Origin: Pseudomonas helleri | Lineage (GTDB): Bacteria > Pseudomonadota > Gammaproteobacteria > Pseudomonadales > Pseudomonadaceae | Reading direction: 5' to 3' | Length of the DNA stretch: 64,000 nucleotides | NCBI RefSeq assembly: GCF_009600315.1 | Contig: NZ_WIWC01000002.1 | Coordinates: 204,327-268,326, forward strand | Part shown: in pieces, positions 16,704-27,776 of the stretch | How positions within the stretch are numbered: the stretch's first letter is position 1 | How the letters are laid out: every line of letters begins with the position of its first letter | Made by a program: the position numbers and the translations under genes | The notes under the pieces: model-generated | Told to the model about the DNA's origin: nothing | The model's database searches: none | What the model saw: only the letters and a program-made list of their open reading frames with translations

Positions 16704-17945
16704 TTAGATTGCCTTACCAAAATCTCCATGCACTACATTCCCAGCACTTAACTCTTCAAGATGGTCGGCGTACCACTGCATCATTTTGATGCGGTTATCG
16801 AGATACTGGGCCTTGTTGTAAATCCCGGAGATGCCTTGTTCTTTGTGTGCCAGTTGAGCCTCTACATGCTCTTTTGGCCAGCCATGTTCCCTCAGGAGTG
16901 TGCTCGCGGTGTGTCGAGTGCCATGACCTACAAGACGACCTTTGTAACCAATAGTGGAGAACACTTTGTTGATGGTGTTTTCGCTGATGGTCGGGTTCTT
17001 TGCGCCGACTCCGGGGAATAGCCACCGACTGCGACCTGTTAATGCCTGCAGCTCCTTCAGCGCCTCTATAGCTTGCTTGGGTAGAGGGCTGACAAAATCC
17101 CTGCGCATCTTCATTTTCTCTGCCGGTGTGGTCCACAGGGCTTTCTCAAGGTCGATTTCTTTCCACTCAGCAAAGCGGACCATGCCCGGTCTTGAGGCTG
17201 TCCACAGGCAAAGCCATGCCGCTGTGCGAGCGGTGAGTCTGCTAGGGGTGTTTTTGAGTGCCTGAACAAACTCACCCAGCTCGTGCTCGAGGAGGTGAGG
17301 GTGTTGCTGGGTCTTGGGAGCTTGCGCGGCAATATCCCGCAAGCGGCTCCCCGGATCGTTCTCTGTCAGTCCCAAGCCGATGGCTCGGCCAAATATCTGA
17401 TTGACCCAGGTGCGACATTTCTCTGCAACGTTGTGGGCGTCACGTGCCTCAATGCTGGCCTGCAGGTCGGCGCAATCGGTGCGGGTGATGTCGTCGAGAA
17501 GTTTATCGCCAAGTGCCGGGAGTATGTCTTTGTCGAGGTAGGTCCGGATCTTGTTGAGGGTGGAGGGTGCCAGGCCCTTTCCTTCTTTGGCCTTGAGCCA
17601 TGCGTCAGCGGCTGCGCGAAAGGTGCGGGCTTTAGCAATGTCGATGGCAGCTTTTGCTGAACGTTTCTGTTCCAGGGGATCGGCACCGCTACTCACTACT
17701 TTGCGTAGTTCGGCAGCTTTCTCTCGTGCCACGGCACCACTGACCTCTGGATAACCCCCGAGCCCCATCCAGGCCCAATTACCCGCCGGGCGTTTGTATC
17801 GCAGTTGCCACGATTTGCCGCCGTCAGATTTCACTCGAAAGTAGAGGCCGCTTCCATCGAGCTCTCGATATTCTTTTGGCTCTGCTTCTAGCCCGGCCAG
17901 CGTGGTATCGGCCAGGGGGCGGCGCTTGATGTCGGCGCGCTTCAT
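16704..17945 (-). CDS. P4-type tyrosine integrase
   Basis: The 413-aa protein has the N-terminal arm-binding DUF4102 domain (LADTTLAGLEAEPKEYRELDG...GSGLYFRVKSDGGKSWQ), a SAM-like core-binding domain and a C-terminal catalytic domain. The catalytic residues are visible: R252 in TASRPGMV, H341 and R344 in HGTRHTAS, H367 in LAHK and Y376 in IYNKAQY. It starts at 17945 with an AAGG directly upstream and reads away from the tRNA-Leu gene only 165 bases off, the normal layout for an element integrated at a tRNA 3' end. It should integrate and excise the island. Confidence 0.93.
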   Translation of the reverse strand: MKRADIKRRPLADTTLAGLEAEPKEYRELDGSGLYFRVKSDGGKSWQLRYKRPAGNWAWMGLGGYPEVSGAVAREKAAELRKVVSSGADPLEQKRSAKAAIDIAKARTFRAAADAWLKAKEGKGLAPSTLNKIRTYLDKDILPALGDKLLDDITRTDCADLQASIEARDAHNVAEKCRTWVNQIFGRAIGLGLTENDPGSRLRDIAAQAPKTQQHPHLLEHELGEFVQALKNTPSRLTARTAAWLCLWTASRPGMVRFAEWKEIDLEKALWTTPAEKMKMRRDFVSPLPKQAIEALKELQALTGRSRWLFPGVGAKNPTISENTINKVFSTIGYKGRLVGHGTRHTASTLLREHGWPKEHVEAQLAHKEQGISGIYNKAQYLDNRIKMMQWYADHLEELSAGNVVHGDFGKAI

Positions 17946-17948
17946 CCT

Positions 17949-18003
17949 TGTATCCCAAAGTTAGGTATTTTTCTAAGGATACAAGTGGGGATACAGGGAT
18001 ACA
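17949..18003. repeat. GGATACA repeats between integrase and attachment site
   Basis: GGATACA occurs directly at 17977, 17989 and 17997, and inverted (TGTATCC) at 17949-17955. The cluster covers the integrase promoter and lies about 110 bases from the tRNA end, so it is a good candidate for the arm-type sites bound by the integrase N-terminal domain, which would also give autorepression. Confidence 0.55.
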
Positions 18004-18040
18004 ACGGATAGGGATAGACAGGGGTAGATCGTCAGGCACA

Positions 18041-18066
18041 AAAAAACCGGCTCAGTGGCCGGTTTT
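18041..18066. terminator. Bidirectional terminator after tRNA-Leu
   Basis: The hairpin AACCGGC-CTCAGT-GGCCGGTT is flanked by an A-run on the left and a T-run on the right, so it can end transcription from either side. It probably terminates the tRNA-Leu transcript and isolates the integrase. A second inverted repeat, CTGCAAGTC/GACTTGCAG at 18073-18098, lies between it and the tRNA. Confidence 0.8.
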
Positions 18067-18109
18067 TCTGTGCTGCAAGTCCTGGTAGAGACTTGCAGGT
18101 ACTGCTATA

Positions 18110-18194
18110 TGGTGCCCCGAGGGAGACTCGAACTCCCACTTCTTTCGAAAACGGATTTTGAATCCGCCGCGTCTACCAATTCCGCCATCAGGGC
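18110..18194 (-). tRNA. tRNA-Leu(CAA)
   Basis: Read on the minus strand, the 85 bases give a GCCCTGA/TCGGGGC acceptor stem (one G-T pair), an A discriminator and an encoded CCA. The anticodon arm GGATT-CAA-AATCC gives anticodon CAA, and a long variable arm (GTTTTCGAAAGAAGT region) and GGGAG-TTCGAGT-CTCCC T-arm mark it as a class II leucine tRNA. Its 3' end faces the integrase, so it is the attachment site of the left island; the second att copy is not within the window. Confidence 0.96.
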
Positions 18195-18207
18195 TCAATG
18201 GCGGCGA

Positions 18208-18236
18208 AGTATAGAGATGAGATGTAGGTCGGTCAA
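18208..18236 (-). promoter_or_regulatory. Promoter of tRNA-Leu
   Basis: On the minus strand TTGACC (18236-18231) and TATACT (18213-18208) are separated by exactly 17 bases and lie just upstream of the tRNA, giving a strong sigma-70 promoter. Confidence 0.8.
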
Positions 18237-18300
18237 CAACTTATTGGTCTATTTTTACTAAGTCCGTTAAACTCCCCGGCCCTGCTAGACGAAACCTATC

Positions 18301-20489
<2,189 letters not shown>

Positions 20490-20531
20490 ATTTACGACCT
20501 TTAAGAAACAACATTGCAACTGGAGTGCTTA

Positions 20532-20870
20532 ATGAGCTTTTTCATCTCTTCCGCTTTCGCGGACGCTGCTGCACCTGCCGCTGCTGGCCCTATGGGCGGT
20601 GGTTTTGAATGGATTTTCCTGGTGGGTTTCCTGGTCATCTTCTATCTGATGATCTGGCGTCCACAGGCCAAGCGCGCCAAAGAGCAGAAAGCCCTGTTGG
20701 GTAACCTGCAAAAAGGCGACGAGATCGTAACGACTGGCGGCATTGCCGGCAAAATCGTTAAGGTTTCCGACGCTTTTGTTGTGATCGAAGTGTCTGACAC
20801 TGTCGAGCTGAAAATTCAGAAAGGCTCTGTTGCAGCCACGTTGCCTAAAGGCACGCTGAAAGCGATCTAA
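20532..20870 (+). CDS. yajC: Sec translocase accessory membrane protein YajC
   Basis: YajC is part of the SecDF-YajC complex of the inner membrane that assists SecYEG. The 112-aa protein has one transmembrane helix (WIFLVGFLVIFYLMIWRPQAKR, about residues 25-46) and the conserved cytoplasmic segment LQKGDEIVTTGGIAGKIVKV. The ATG follows GGAG nine bases upstream. It lies 42 bases after tgt. Confidence 0.95.
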   Translation: MSFFISSAFADAAAPAAAGPMGGGFEWIFLVGFLVIFYLMIWRPQAKRAKEQKALLGNLQKGDEIVTTGGIAGKIVKVSDAFVVIEVSDTVELKIQKGSVAATLPKGTLKAI

Positions 20871-20891
20871 GTTTCAACTTTTAACAATCGA

Positions 20892-20912
20892 CGGGGCGCG
20901 CAAGGCGCCCCG
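20892..20912 (+). terminator. Intercistronic hairpin between yajC and secD
   Basis: CGGGGCGC-GCAAG-GCGCCCCG is a perfect 8-bp stem followed by CGTTTTAAG. The T-tract is short, so it may be a partial terminator or RNA-stability element that lets yajC and secD be expressed at different levels. Confidence 0.6.
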
Positions 20913-20936
20913 CGTTTTAAGCGGGCGGCGTGATTG

Positions 20937-22805
20937 ATGCTGAACAAATACCCTCTGTGGAAATACATTCTGATCCTGGCTGTGCTGGCGATCGGTTTTA
21001 TTTATTCCGCTCCCAATCTGTACCCAGATGACCCGGCGATCCAGATTTCCGGTGCGAGCACGGCGTTGCAGGTCACTCAAGCTGATCTGGATCGTGCAAG
21101 CAAGGCGCTGGCCGATGCTGGCATTGCCGTCAAGGCTGCGACTTTGTCCGAGAACGGCAAGGGTGGCTTGCTGCGACTGGAGAAGAAAGACGACCAGTTA
21201 CCCGCCAAGGATGTTGTACGCAAAGCCTTGGGCGACGACTATGTTGTAGCGCTTAACCTGGCACAGACCACGCCGCAATGGCTGCGTAGCCTGGGTGCTC
21301 ACCCAATGAAGTTGGGTCTGGACTTGTCGGGTGGTGTGCACTTCCTGCTGGAAGTGGACATGGACAAAGCTGTCGATGCACGTATGAAAGTGTATGAAAG
21401 CGATGTCAAAAGTTTGCTGCGTAAAGAGAAAGTGCGTTATCGCAGCCTGCCGCAACTCAATGGTGCCATTCAGTTGGGTTTCACTGATGAAGCCGTTCTT
21501 GAGCAAGCGCGTAGCCTGATCCGCAAGAACTTCAATGACTTTGACGTAACCACTGCGGACCTTAATGGCCAGCCGGTTCTGCGTCTGGCGATGACCCCGG
21601 CCAAGCTGGCGGAAATCCGTGAATATTCCATCAAGCAAAACCTGACAACGGTCCGTAACCGGGTCAACGAGTTGGGTGTTGCCGAGCCTTTGGTTCAGCG
21701 TCAGGGTGCCAACCGCATCGTGGTTGAGCTGCCGGGCGTGCAAGACACCGCCGAAGCCAAGCGTATTCTGGGCAAGACGGCCAACCTTGAGTTCCGTCTG
21801 GCTGCTGAGCCGGGCGCATCCAAAGCCACTTCCGAGACATTCGAATTCCGCGAAGGCAATCGTCCTGCCGCGCAGATCGAACGTGGCCTGATCATCACCG
21901 GTGACCAGGTAACAGACGCTCAGGCAGGCTTTGACGAGCACGGCCGTCCACAAGTGAACATCAAGCTTGATGGTCATGGTGGTGAGCTGATGAGCCGTTC
22001 GACGCGCAGCAACGTCGGTCGCAGCATGGCGGTTATCTTCATCGAGCAGCGCCCGGTGACGACGTACACCAAGAAATTGGTCGATGGTGTCGAGAAGGAA
22101 GTGCCGGTACAGACTTTCAAGGAAGACAAGAAGATCATCAGCCTGGCGACCATTCAGTCGCCGCTGGGCAGTCAGTTCCGGATTACCGGCCTGAATGGTC
22201 AGGGTGAGGCTTCCGAGCTTGCACTGTTGTTGCGTGCCGGTGGTCTGGCGGCGCCAATGTACTTCGCTGAAGAGCGCACCATTGGTCCAAGCCTGGGTGC
22301 TGACAACATTACCAAGGGTGTTGATGCATCGCTGTGGGGCATGCTGTTTGTGTCGATCTTCATCATCGCCATCTACCGTTTCTTCGGTGTGATTGCGACG
22401 GTGGCACTGGCGGGCAACATGGTCTTGCTGCTGGCTTTGATGTCGGTTCTGGGTGCGACACTGACCCTGCCGGGTATCGCCGGTATCGTATTGACGATGG
22501 GTATGGCGGTCGATGCCAACGTGCTGATCTTCTCGCGGATTCGCGAGGAAATTGCCAATGGTATGACGCCGCAACGGGCAATTAACGAAGGTTTCAACCG
22601 TGCCTTTACGGCCATTGTTGACTCCAACCTGACTACCCTGTTGGTCGGCGGGATTCTCTTTGCCATGGGCACCGGGCCGGTTAAAGGCTTCGCAGTGACC
22701 ATGTCCCTCGGGATCTTTACCTCGATGTTCACGGCCATTCTGGTGACCCGCGCAATGGTCAACCTGATCTACGGCGGTCGGGACTTCAAGAAGTTGTGGA
22801 TTTAA
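20937..22805 (+). CDS. secD: Protein translocase subunit SecD
   Basis: SecD uses the proton gradient to help pull exported proteins across the inner membrane. The 622-aa protein has an N-terminal transmembrane helix (WKYILILAVLAIGFIYSAP), the P1 domain starting LGLDLSGGVHFLLEVD, a long periplasmic region, and five C-terminal helices with the family motifs LRAGGLAAPMYFAEERTIGPSLGADNI, GMAVDANVLIFSRIREE and MGTGPVKGFAVTMSLGI. ATG 20937 is preferred to the adjacent TTG. secF follows after nine bases. Confidence 0.97.
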   Translation: MLNKYPLWKYILILAVLAIGFIYSAPNLYPDDPAIQISGASTALQVTQADLDRASKALADAGIAVKAATLSENGKGGLLRLEKKDDQLPAKDVVRKALGDDYVVALNLAQTTPQWLRSLGAHPMKLGLDLSGGVHFLLEVDMDKAVDARMKVYESDVKSLLRKEKVRYRSLPQLNGAIQLGFTDEAVLEQARSLIRKNFNDFDVTTADLNGQPVLRLAMTPAKLAEIREYSIKQNLTTVRNRVNELGVAEPLVQRQGANRIVVELPGVQDTAEAKRILGKTANLEFRLAAEPGASKATSETFEFREGNRPAAQIERGLIITGDQVTDAQAGFDEHGRPQVNIKLDGHGGELMSRSTRSNVGRSMAVIFIEQRPVTTYTKKLVDGVEKEVPVQTFKEDKKIISLATIQSPLGSQFRITGLNGQGEASELALLLRAGGLAAPMYFAEERTIGPSLGADNITKGVDASLWGMLFVSIFIIAIYRFFGVIATVALAGNMVLLLALMSVLGATLTLPGIAGIVLTMGMAVDANVLIFSRIREEIANGMTPQRAINEGFNRAFTAIVDSNLTTLLVGGILFAMGTGPVKGFAVTMSLGIFTSMFTAILVTRAMVNLIYGGRDFKKLWI

Positions 22806-22814
22806 GGGGCTGCC

Positions 22815-23729
22815 ATGTTACGTACAATCAACTTCATGGGCGTTCGCAACGTTGCGTTCGGCGTCACTGTGCTGCTCACCGTGCTGGCATTGTTCAGCAT
22901 GTTCCACAAGGGCATGAACTACGGCCTGGATTTCACCGGCGGTACGCTCATTGAGCTGACCTACGAAAAGCCAGCTGACCTGACCAAGGTGCGAAACGAA
23001 CTGACGACGGCGGGCTTCCATGACGCAGTCGTGCAGAGTTTCGGCGCTACGACGGACCTGCTGGTGCGTATGCCGGGCGATGATCCGTTGCTGGGCAACA
23101 AGGTTGCGGCTGCTTTGGGTCAGGCTGATACCAGCAACCCAGCGGTGATCAAGCGCGTTGAGTTTGTCGGCCCGCAAGTGGGTGAAGAGCTGCGCGATCA
23201 GGGCGGCCTCGGCATGCTGATGGCATTGGGCGGCATCATGCTGTACCTGGCTTTCCGCTTTCAGTGGAAGTTTGCGGTCGGCGCCATCGTGTCGCTGGTT
23301 CACGACGTGATCGTGACCATGGGTGTGTTGTCGTGGTTCCAGATTACCTTCGACCTGACGGTGTTGGCGGCGGTGCTGGCGATCATTGGTTACTCGCTCA
23401 ACGACACCATCGTGGTATTTGACCGGGTTCGGGAGAACTTTCGGGTGCTGCGCAAGGCCAGCCTGATCGAGAACATCAACATCTCGACCACGCAAACCCT
23501 GCTTCGCACCATGGCTACGTCGATCTCCACCCTGCTGGCGATTGCTGCGCTGCTGATCTTTGGCGGCGACAACCTGTGGGGCTTCTCGATTGCCTTGTTC
23601 GTGGGTGTATTGGCGGGTACTTACTCGTCGATTTACATCGCCAACGTGGTGCTGATCTGGCTGAACCTCAGCGCTGAGGATTTGATTCCGCCAGCGGCGA
23701 GTGAGAAAGAGGTCGATGATCGCCCGTAA
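22815..23729 (+). CDS. secF: Protein translocase subunit SecF
   Basis: SecF forms the SecDF complex with the gene before it. The 304-aa protein has the N-terminal helix (NVAFGVTVLLTVLALFSMF), the GLDFTGGTLIELTYE P1-like strand, VGPQVGEELRDQG, and the C-terminal transmembrane block containing YSLNDTIVVFDRVREN, the characteristic SecF signature. Length and order are normal for Pseudomonas. Confidence 0.97.
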   Translation: MLRTINFMGVRNVAFGVTVLLTVLALFSMFHKGMNYGLDFTGGTLIELTYEKPADLTKVRNELTTAGFHDAVVQSFGATTDLLVRMPGDDPLLGNKVAAALGQADTSNPAVIKRVEFVGPQVGEELRDQGGLGMLMALGGIMLYLAFRFQWKFAVGAIVSLVHDVIVTMGVLSWFQITFDLTVLAAVLAIIGYSLNDTIVVFDRVRENFRVLRKASLIENINISTTQTLLRTMATSISTLLAIAALLIFGGDNLWGFSIALFVGVLAGTYSSIYIANVVLIWLNLSAEDLIPPAASEKEVDDRP

Positions 23730-23750
23730 CGGCTAGTCATCGGTCCACTA

Positions 23751-23784
23751 AAAAGGCGCGAGTATTGAACTCGCGCCTTTTTTT
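23751..23784 (+). terminator. Rho-independent terminator after secF
   Basis: The stem AAAGGCGCGAGT/ACTCGCGCCTTT with an ATTGA loop is followed by TTTTTTT, ending the queA-secF operon. Confidence 0.92.
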
Positions 23785-23844
23785 ATGCTCCAACACCAGG
23801 ATTGGTGTGGGACTGTCCCCACGTGTGATGGTCTGGAGGTTCGC

Positions 23845-24372
23845 GTGAACAAGTCTTTGCTGGTAGGTGCTGTTTTGGGTGCTGTCGGTGTAACTGCCGG
23901 AGGTGCTTTTGCCACCTACAGCTTGGTTAAATCCCCTGAGGCTGCACAGGTGTTGGCGGTTGTTCCGGTCAATCAGCAGATCAAGACGCCGCGAGAAGTG
24001 TGCAAGGAAGTGGCTGTGACGCGACAAGCGCCGGTCAAGGATCAGCATCAAATCGTCGGCAGCGTGATTGGTGCGGTTGCGGGCGGTTTGTTGGGTAATC
24101 AGATTGGCGGTGGTAGCGGCAAGAAGATCGCTACGGTCGCCGGGGCGGTGGGCGGTGGGTATGCCGGTAACAAGGTTCAGGAAGGCATGCAGAACCGCGA
24201 TACCTACACCACGACTCAAACGCGCTGCAATACCGTCAATGACATCAGCCAGAAGGTTGTTGGTTATGACGTGCGCTATTCGCTGAACGGCAAGGAAGGC
24301 AAGGTGCGGATGGATCGTGAGCCGGGCAATGAGATTGCCGTGGACAAGGAAGGCAAGCTGATTCTGAATTGA
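23845..24372 (+). CDS. Glycine-zipper 2TM domain envelope protein
   Basis: The start is GTG 23845, which follows GGAGG by five bases; the longer frame from 23785 overlaps the secF terminator and is not used. The 175-aa protein has an N-terminal hydrophobic stretch (LLVGAVLGAVGVTAGGAFATYSL) that anchors or exports it, and a glycine zipper (IVGSVIGAVAGGLLGNQIGGGSGKKIATVAGAVGGGYAGNKV, split as two helices) of the SlyB/17-kDa antigen type. The C-terminal part, VVGYDVRYSLNGKEGKVRMDREPG, is the usual beta region of these proteins. It is a single-gene unit between two terminators, with a role in the cell envelope. Confidence 0.88.
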   Translation: MNKSLLVGAVLGAVGVTAGGAFATYSLVKSPEAAQVLAVVPVNQQIKTPREVCKEVAVTRQAPVKDQHQIVGSVIGAVAGGLLGNQIGGGSGKKIATVAGAVGGGYAGNKVQEGMQNRDTYTTTQTRCNTVNDISQKVVGYDVRYSLNGKEGKVRMDREPGNEIAVDKEGKLILN

Positions 24373-24416
24373 TGGGTGTAGGTTTCCAGGCTCTGGGGTT
24401 TGCCAATGTGCAGGCC

Positions 24417-24447
24417 AAAAAAAAGCACCCTTAAGGGTGCTTTTTTT
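24417..24447. terminator. Bidirectional terminator between the glycine-zipper gene and suhB
   Basis: AAAAGCACCCTT/AAGGGTGCTTTT forms a 12-bp stem flanked by A and T runs on both sides, serving the two convergent genes. Confidence 0.93.
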
Positions 24448-24462
24448 GTCTGCGGGTTTCGC

Positions 24463-25278
24463 TTAGCGTTTCAGCGAAGCCGGCAGGTGAGGCTGGATAG
24501 CCGTCAGGACAGCTTTGAAGCATTTGGTGTTACCAGCAACGATGTGACCTTTTTCAAGGAAATCGTGGCTACCGGTGAAGTCGCTGACCAGGCCGCCTGC
24601 TTCTTGAATCAGCAGTGCGCCTGCGGCCATGTCCCACTCGGACAGGCCCGACTCCCAGAATGCATCGAAACGACCTGCAGCCACGTAAGCGAGATCCAGG
24701 CTGGCAGCGCCCGCGCGGCGGATACCGGCAGTTTGGCCAACCAGGCTGCGGAACATGCCCAGGTAGTTTTCGAGGTTGTCCATTTGGTTGTCGCGGAACG
24801 GGAAGCCTGTGCCCAGCAATGCGCCTTCCAGGCTGGTGCGACCGCTGACACGCAGGCGGCGACCGTTCAGTTGAGCGCCACGGCCACGGCTAGCGGTGAA
24901 CTCTTCCTGGCGAACCGGATCCAGAACCACGGCGTGCTCAAGGCGGCCACGGTATTTGCAGGCGATACTGACGGCGAAGTGTGGAACGCCGCGCAGGAAA
25001 TTGGTGGTGCCATCCAGTGGGTCGATGATCCACAGATAGTCTTCACCTTCACCGCTGCCTGGGTGCAAGCCGGTTTCTTCACCGAGGATGCCGTGCGTCG
25101 GGTAAGCCTTGCGCAGGGCGTCGATGATTTTCTGTTCGGCCGCACGATCGACTTCAGAGACGTAATCCTTGGCGTCTTTTTCGTCAACCTTAATGGTATC
25201 CAGGCGCTCGATGGAGCGGAAAATCAATTCACTGGCGCTGCGGGCGGCGCGCAGCGCGATATTCAGCATGGGCTGCAT
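24463..25278 (-). CDS. suhB: Inositol-1-monophosphatase family protein SuhB
   Basis: SuhB hydrolyses inositol monophosphate and in enterobacteria also binds NusA/RNA polymerase in rRNA antitermination. The 271-aa protein has the metal-binding motifs LGEETG, WIIDPLDGTTNFLRGVPHFAVSI and the C-terminal WDMAAGALLIQEAGG. It starts at ATG 25278 and is divergent from trmJ with a 144-bp shared upstream region. Confidence 0.96.
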   Translation of the reverse strand: MQPMLNIALRAARSASELIFRSIERLDTIKVDEKDAKDYVSEVDRAAEQKIIDALRKAYPTHGILGEETGLHPGSGEGEDYLWIIDPLDGTTNFLRGVPHFAVSIACKYRGRLEHAVVLDPVRQEEFTASRGRGAQLNGRRLRVSGRTSLEGALLGTGFPFRDNQMDNLENYLGMFRSLVGQTAGIRRAGAASLDLAYVAAGRFDAFWESGLSEWDMAAGALLIQEAGGLVSDFTGSHDFLEKGHIVAGNTKCFKAVLTAIQPHLPASLKR

Positions 25279-25422
25279 GGACGTTTCACCTAAGGTTGTT
25301 AAAGAAAGCCGAATATTCTATCAGAAAACTTTGGTAGATGAAGGTTTGCGTTAGCTTTCGTAGCTTATGGCGTTTTCGTTAGGTAAGATTTGCTCCCTTT
25401 TGCTGGCCTGTGAGCGCTTCCT

Positions 25423-26193
25423 TTGTTGCCTAATATTCGTGTCGTTCTGGTCAATACCAGCCATCCCGGGAACATCGGTGGTGCTGCGCGCGCCATGAAA
25501 AACATGGGCTTGTCGCGGCTGGTGCTGGTCGAACCCCGTTTGTTTCCGCATCATGAAGCCGATGCGCGTGCTTCTGGGGCGGGCGATATTCTTGAAAATG
25601 CGCAAGTCGTCGCCACCCTTGAAGACGCGTTGGTAGGCTGCAATCTGGTGCTGGGTACCAGTGCCCGCGATCGTCGCATCCCTTGGCCGCTGCTCGATCC
25701 CCGTGAGTGCGGGCAAAAAGTGGTGGCCGAGGCCGCTAATGGTGCAGAAATCGCTTTGGTGTTTGGCCGTGAAGACTCCGGGCTGACCAATGATGAGCTG
25801 CAGCGTTGCCACTTTCATGTGCACATTCCTTCAGATCCTGAGTTCAGCTCCCTGAACCTGGGTGCGGCTGTGCAGGTGTTGAGCTACGAAATTCGCATGG
25901 CCTGGCTGGCCGCTCAGGGTCAGCCAAGCAAGGTGGAAAAAGAAGAAGTGGCCTCGACTAAAAGTGGCGAGCTGGCAACCATGGATGAGCTGGAGCGCTT
26001 TTATAAGCATCTGGAGCAGACGCTGGTCGTCATTGAGTTTATGGACCCGGAGAAGCCACGCCACTTGATGGCGCGTTTGCGCAGGCTTTATGGCCGTAGC
26101 TCGGTCAGTCGCGCAGAAATGAATATTTTGCGCGGCATACTCACTGAAACCCAAAAAGCAGCCCGCGGTGAGCTGCTCAAGCGCAAGGATTGA
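25423..26193 (+). CDS. trmJ: tRNA (cytidine/uridine-2'-O-)-methyltransferase TrmJ
   Basis: TrmJ methylates the ribose of nucleotide 32 in several tRNAs. The 256-aa SpoU-type protein begins [29 protein letters not shown] and has the knot-forming motifs [16 protein letters not shown] and [20 protein letters not shown]. The N-terminus aligned to the family implies a TTG start at 25423 (another TTG follows at 25426); no ATG or GTG is in the right place, and the ribosome-binding site is poor. It reads into cysE with the stop two bases before the cysE start. Confidence 0.94.
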   Translation: MLPNIRVVLVNTSHPGNIGGAARAMKNMGLSRLVLVEPRLFPHHEADARASGAGDILENAQVVATLEDALVGCNLVLGTSARDRRIPWPLLDPRECGQKVVAEAANGAEIALVFGREDSGLTNDELQRCHFHVHIPSDPEFSSLNLGAAVQVLSYEIRMAWLAAQGQPSKVEKEEVASTKSGELATMDELERFYKHLEQTLVVIEFMDPEKPRHLMARLRRLYGRSSVSRAEMNILRGILTETQKAARGELLKRKD

Positions 26194-26195
26194 TC

Positions 26196-26972
26196 ATGTT
26201 TGAGCGTCTGCGTGAAGATATTCAAAGTGTGTTCCATCGTGATCCTGCGGCGCGAAATGCTTTTGAGGTGCTGACCTGCTATCCGGGTATGCATGCCATC
26301 TGGATTCATCGCTTGTCAGCTGTATTGTGGGGCGCGGGCTGGAAATGGCTGGCGCGTCTGGTGTCGAATTTCGGGCGTTGGTTGACCGGTATCGAGATTC
26401 ATCCGGGGGCCAAAGTCGGGCGTCGTTTCTTCATCGATCACGGGATGGGCATTGTCATCGGTGAAACCGCTGAGATCGGTGATGACGTGACGTTGTACCA
26501 GGGGGTGACGCTGGGCGGCACCAGCTGGAATAAAGGCAAGCGTCACCCCACGCTGGAAAATGGTGTGGTCGTGGGTGCGGGCGCCAAGGTGCTGGGGCCC
26601 TTCACGGTGGGGGCCGGCGCCAAGGTCGGTTCCAACGCGGTGGTGACCAAGGCGGTGCCTGCCGGTGCGACCGTTGTAGGGATTCCGGGTCGTATCATTG
26701 TCAAAAGTGACGATGCGGCTGAAGCCAAGCGCAAGGCGATGGCTGAAAAAATCGGTTTTGATGCCTATGGTGTGGGCGAAGACATGCCGGACCCGGTGGC
26801 GCGAGCGATTGCTCAGTTGCTGGATCATCTTCAAGCGGTTGACGGCAAGCTCGATGGCATGTGCGGCGCGTTGAAGGATTTGGGCAGTCCTTATTGTGCG
26901 CAGGATCTGCCTGTGCTGCGTGAAGAAGACTTCGCCTGCGTCAAAGGCAAGGATGAAAATCAGGCGGTCTAG
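26196..26972 (+). CDS. cysE: Serine O-acetyltransferase
   Basis: CysE acetylates L-serine with acetyl-CoA, the committed step of cysteine synthesis, and so supplies the cysteine used by IscS encoded downstream. The 258-aa protein starts at ATG 26196 with AAGGA eight bases upstream. It has the left-handed beta-helix hexapeptide repeats ([41 protein letters not shown]) with the catalytic DHG-MG-VIGE region, and the tail [17 protein letters not shown]. It is longer at the C-terminus than SrpH-type short forms only slightly. Confidence 0.95.
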   Translation: MFERLREDIQSVFHRDPAARNAFEVLTCYPGMHAIWIHRLSAVLWGAGWKWLARLVSNFGRWLTGIEIHPGAKVGRRFFIDHGMGIVIGETAEIGDDVTLYQGVTLGGTSWNKGKRHPTLENGVVVGAGAKVLGPFTVGAGAKVGSNAVVTKAVPAGATVVGIPGRIIVKSDDAAEAKRKAMAEKIGFDAYGVGEDMPDPVARAIAQLLDHLQAVDGKLDGMCGALKDLGSPYCAQDLPVLREEDFACVKGKDENQAV

Positions 26973-26976
26973 GCAT

Positions 26977-27050
26977 GTAGCCGCTGCCGCAGGCTGCGAT
27001 CGGGCGCGAAGCGGCCGTGATTATTAGGTCGCAGGAAATTCGTGCGACCT
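26977..27050. repeat. REP-like sequence and hairpin after cysE
   Basis: GTAGCCGCTGCCGCAGGCTG starting at 26977 is a Pseudomonas REP-type word; a close copy (GTAGGCGCTGCCGAAGGCTG) lies at 49327. It is followed by a stem AGGTCGCA/TGCGACCT (27026-27050), which may act as the cysE terminator. Confidence 0.6.
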
Positions 27051-27170
27051 TAATCGAAGCTCACGGCGTTGTGCGGGGCGTTTGCTATGGCTCATGTGCC
27101 ATTACGCCGCAGACCCTGCTACAATGCGGCCGCTGTTTTGCGGGTAATCCCGACTAAAGTGCTAGGTCTA

Positions 27171-27203
27171 ATAGTTGACTTAAATAGTCGGGAATAGCAT
27201 ACT
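27171..27203 (+). promoter_or_regulatory. isc operon promoter overlapped by a type 1 IscR operator
   Basis: The sequence at 27171-27195 reads ATAGTTGACTTAAATAGTCGGGAAT in outline (key blocks ATAGTTGACT and AGTCGGG), matching the type 1 IscR consensus ATASYYGACT-RWWW-YAGTCRRSTAT. The -35 TTGACT (27175-27180) is inside it and a -10 CATACT (27198-27203) follows after 17 bases. A weaker second site (CCCGACTAAAGTGCTAGG, about 27148-27165) lies just upstream. This predicts autorepression by 2Fe-2S IscR. Confidence 0.88.
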
Positions 27204-27235
27204 CGCCTCCATTCCGAATTCCGTGGTACCTGTCC

Positions 27236-27727
27236 ATGAGACTGACTACAAAAGGCCGTTACGCCGTTACTGCAATGCTTGATTTGGCGTTGCACGCACA
27301 GCACGGGCCGGTGTCCCTGGCTGATATTTCCGAGCGCCAAGGCATTTCTCTTTCCTACCTTGAGCAATTGTTCGCCAAATTGCGCCGCAGCAGCCTGGTA
27401 TCCAGTGTGCGCGGGCCTGGCGGCGGCTACCGGCTGTCGCGTGACATGCAAGGTATTCAGGTCGCCCAAGTGATCGATGCGGTCAACGAGTCCGTCGATG
27501 CCACGCGTTGCCAGGGGCTTGGCGACTGCCACGCCGGCGACACGTGCCTGACCCACCATCTGTGGTGTGACCTGAGCCTGCAAATCCACGAATTTCTCAG
27601 TGGTATCAGCTTGGCTGATCTTGTCACTCGCCGTGAGGTACAAGAAGTAGCCCAGCGTCAGGATCAGCGCCGCTGTAATAGCAAAGCGCCGCACCTGGAT
27701 AAGATCGAAGCGTCCGCCGTCGAGTGA
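27236..27727 (+). CDS. iscR: Fe-S cluster-sensing regulator IscR
   Basis: IscR is an Rrf2-family repressor that carries a 2Fe-2S cluster and lowers isc transcription when clusters are plentiful. The 163-aa protein begins [20 protein letters not shown], has the winged helix ([24 protein letters not shown]...[12 protein letters not shown]) and the three ligand cysteines in [19 protein letters not shown]. Its operator overlaps its own promoter. iscS follows after 49 bases. Confidence 0.96.
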   Translation: MRLTTKGRYAVTAMLDLALHAQHGPVSLADISERQGISLSYLEQLFAKLRRSSLVSSVRGPGGGYRLSRDMQGIQVAQVIDAVNESVDATRCQGLGDCHAGDTCLTHHLWCDLSLQIHEFLSGISLADLVTRREVQEVAQRQDQRRCNSKAPHLDKIEASAVE

Positions 27728-27776
27728 TTGCATAAAAACGACGGTGCGCCAGCCAGCCTGATTTAGGAGATAGTCC

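Noticed and set aside
24400..25293. Open frame antisense to suhB
   Set aside because: SuhB on the minus strand is unmistakable and this frame shows no family features.
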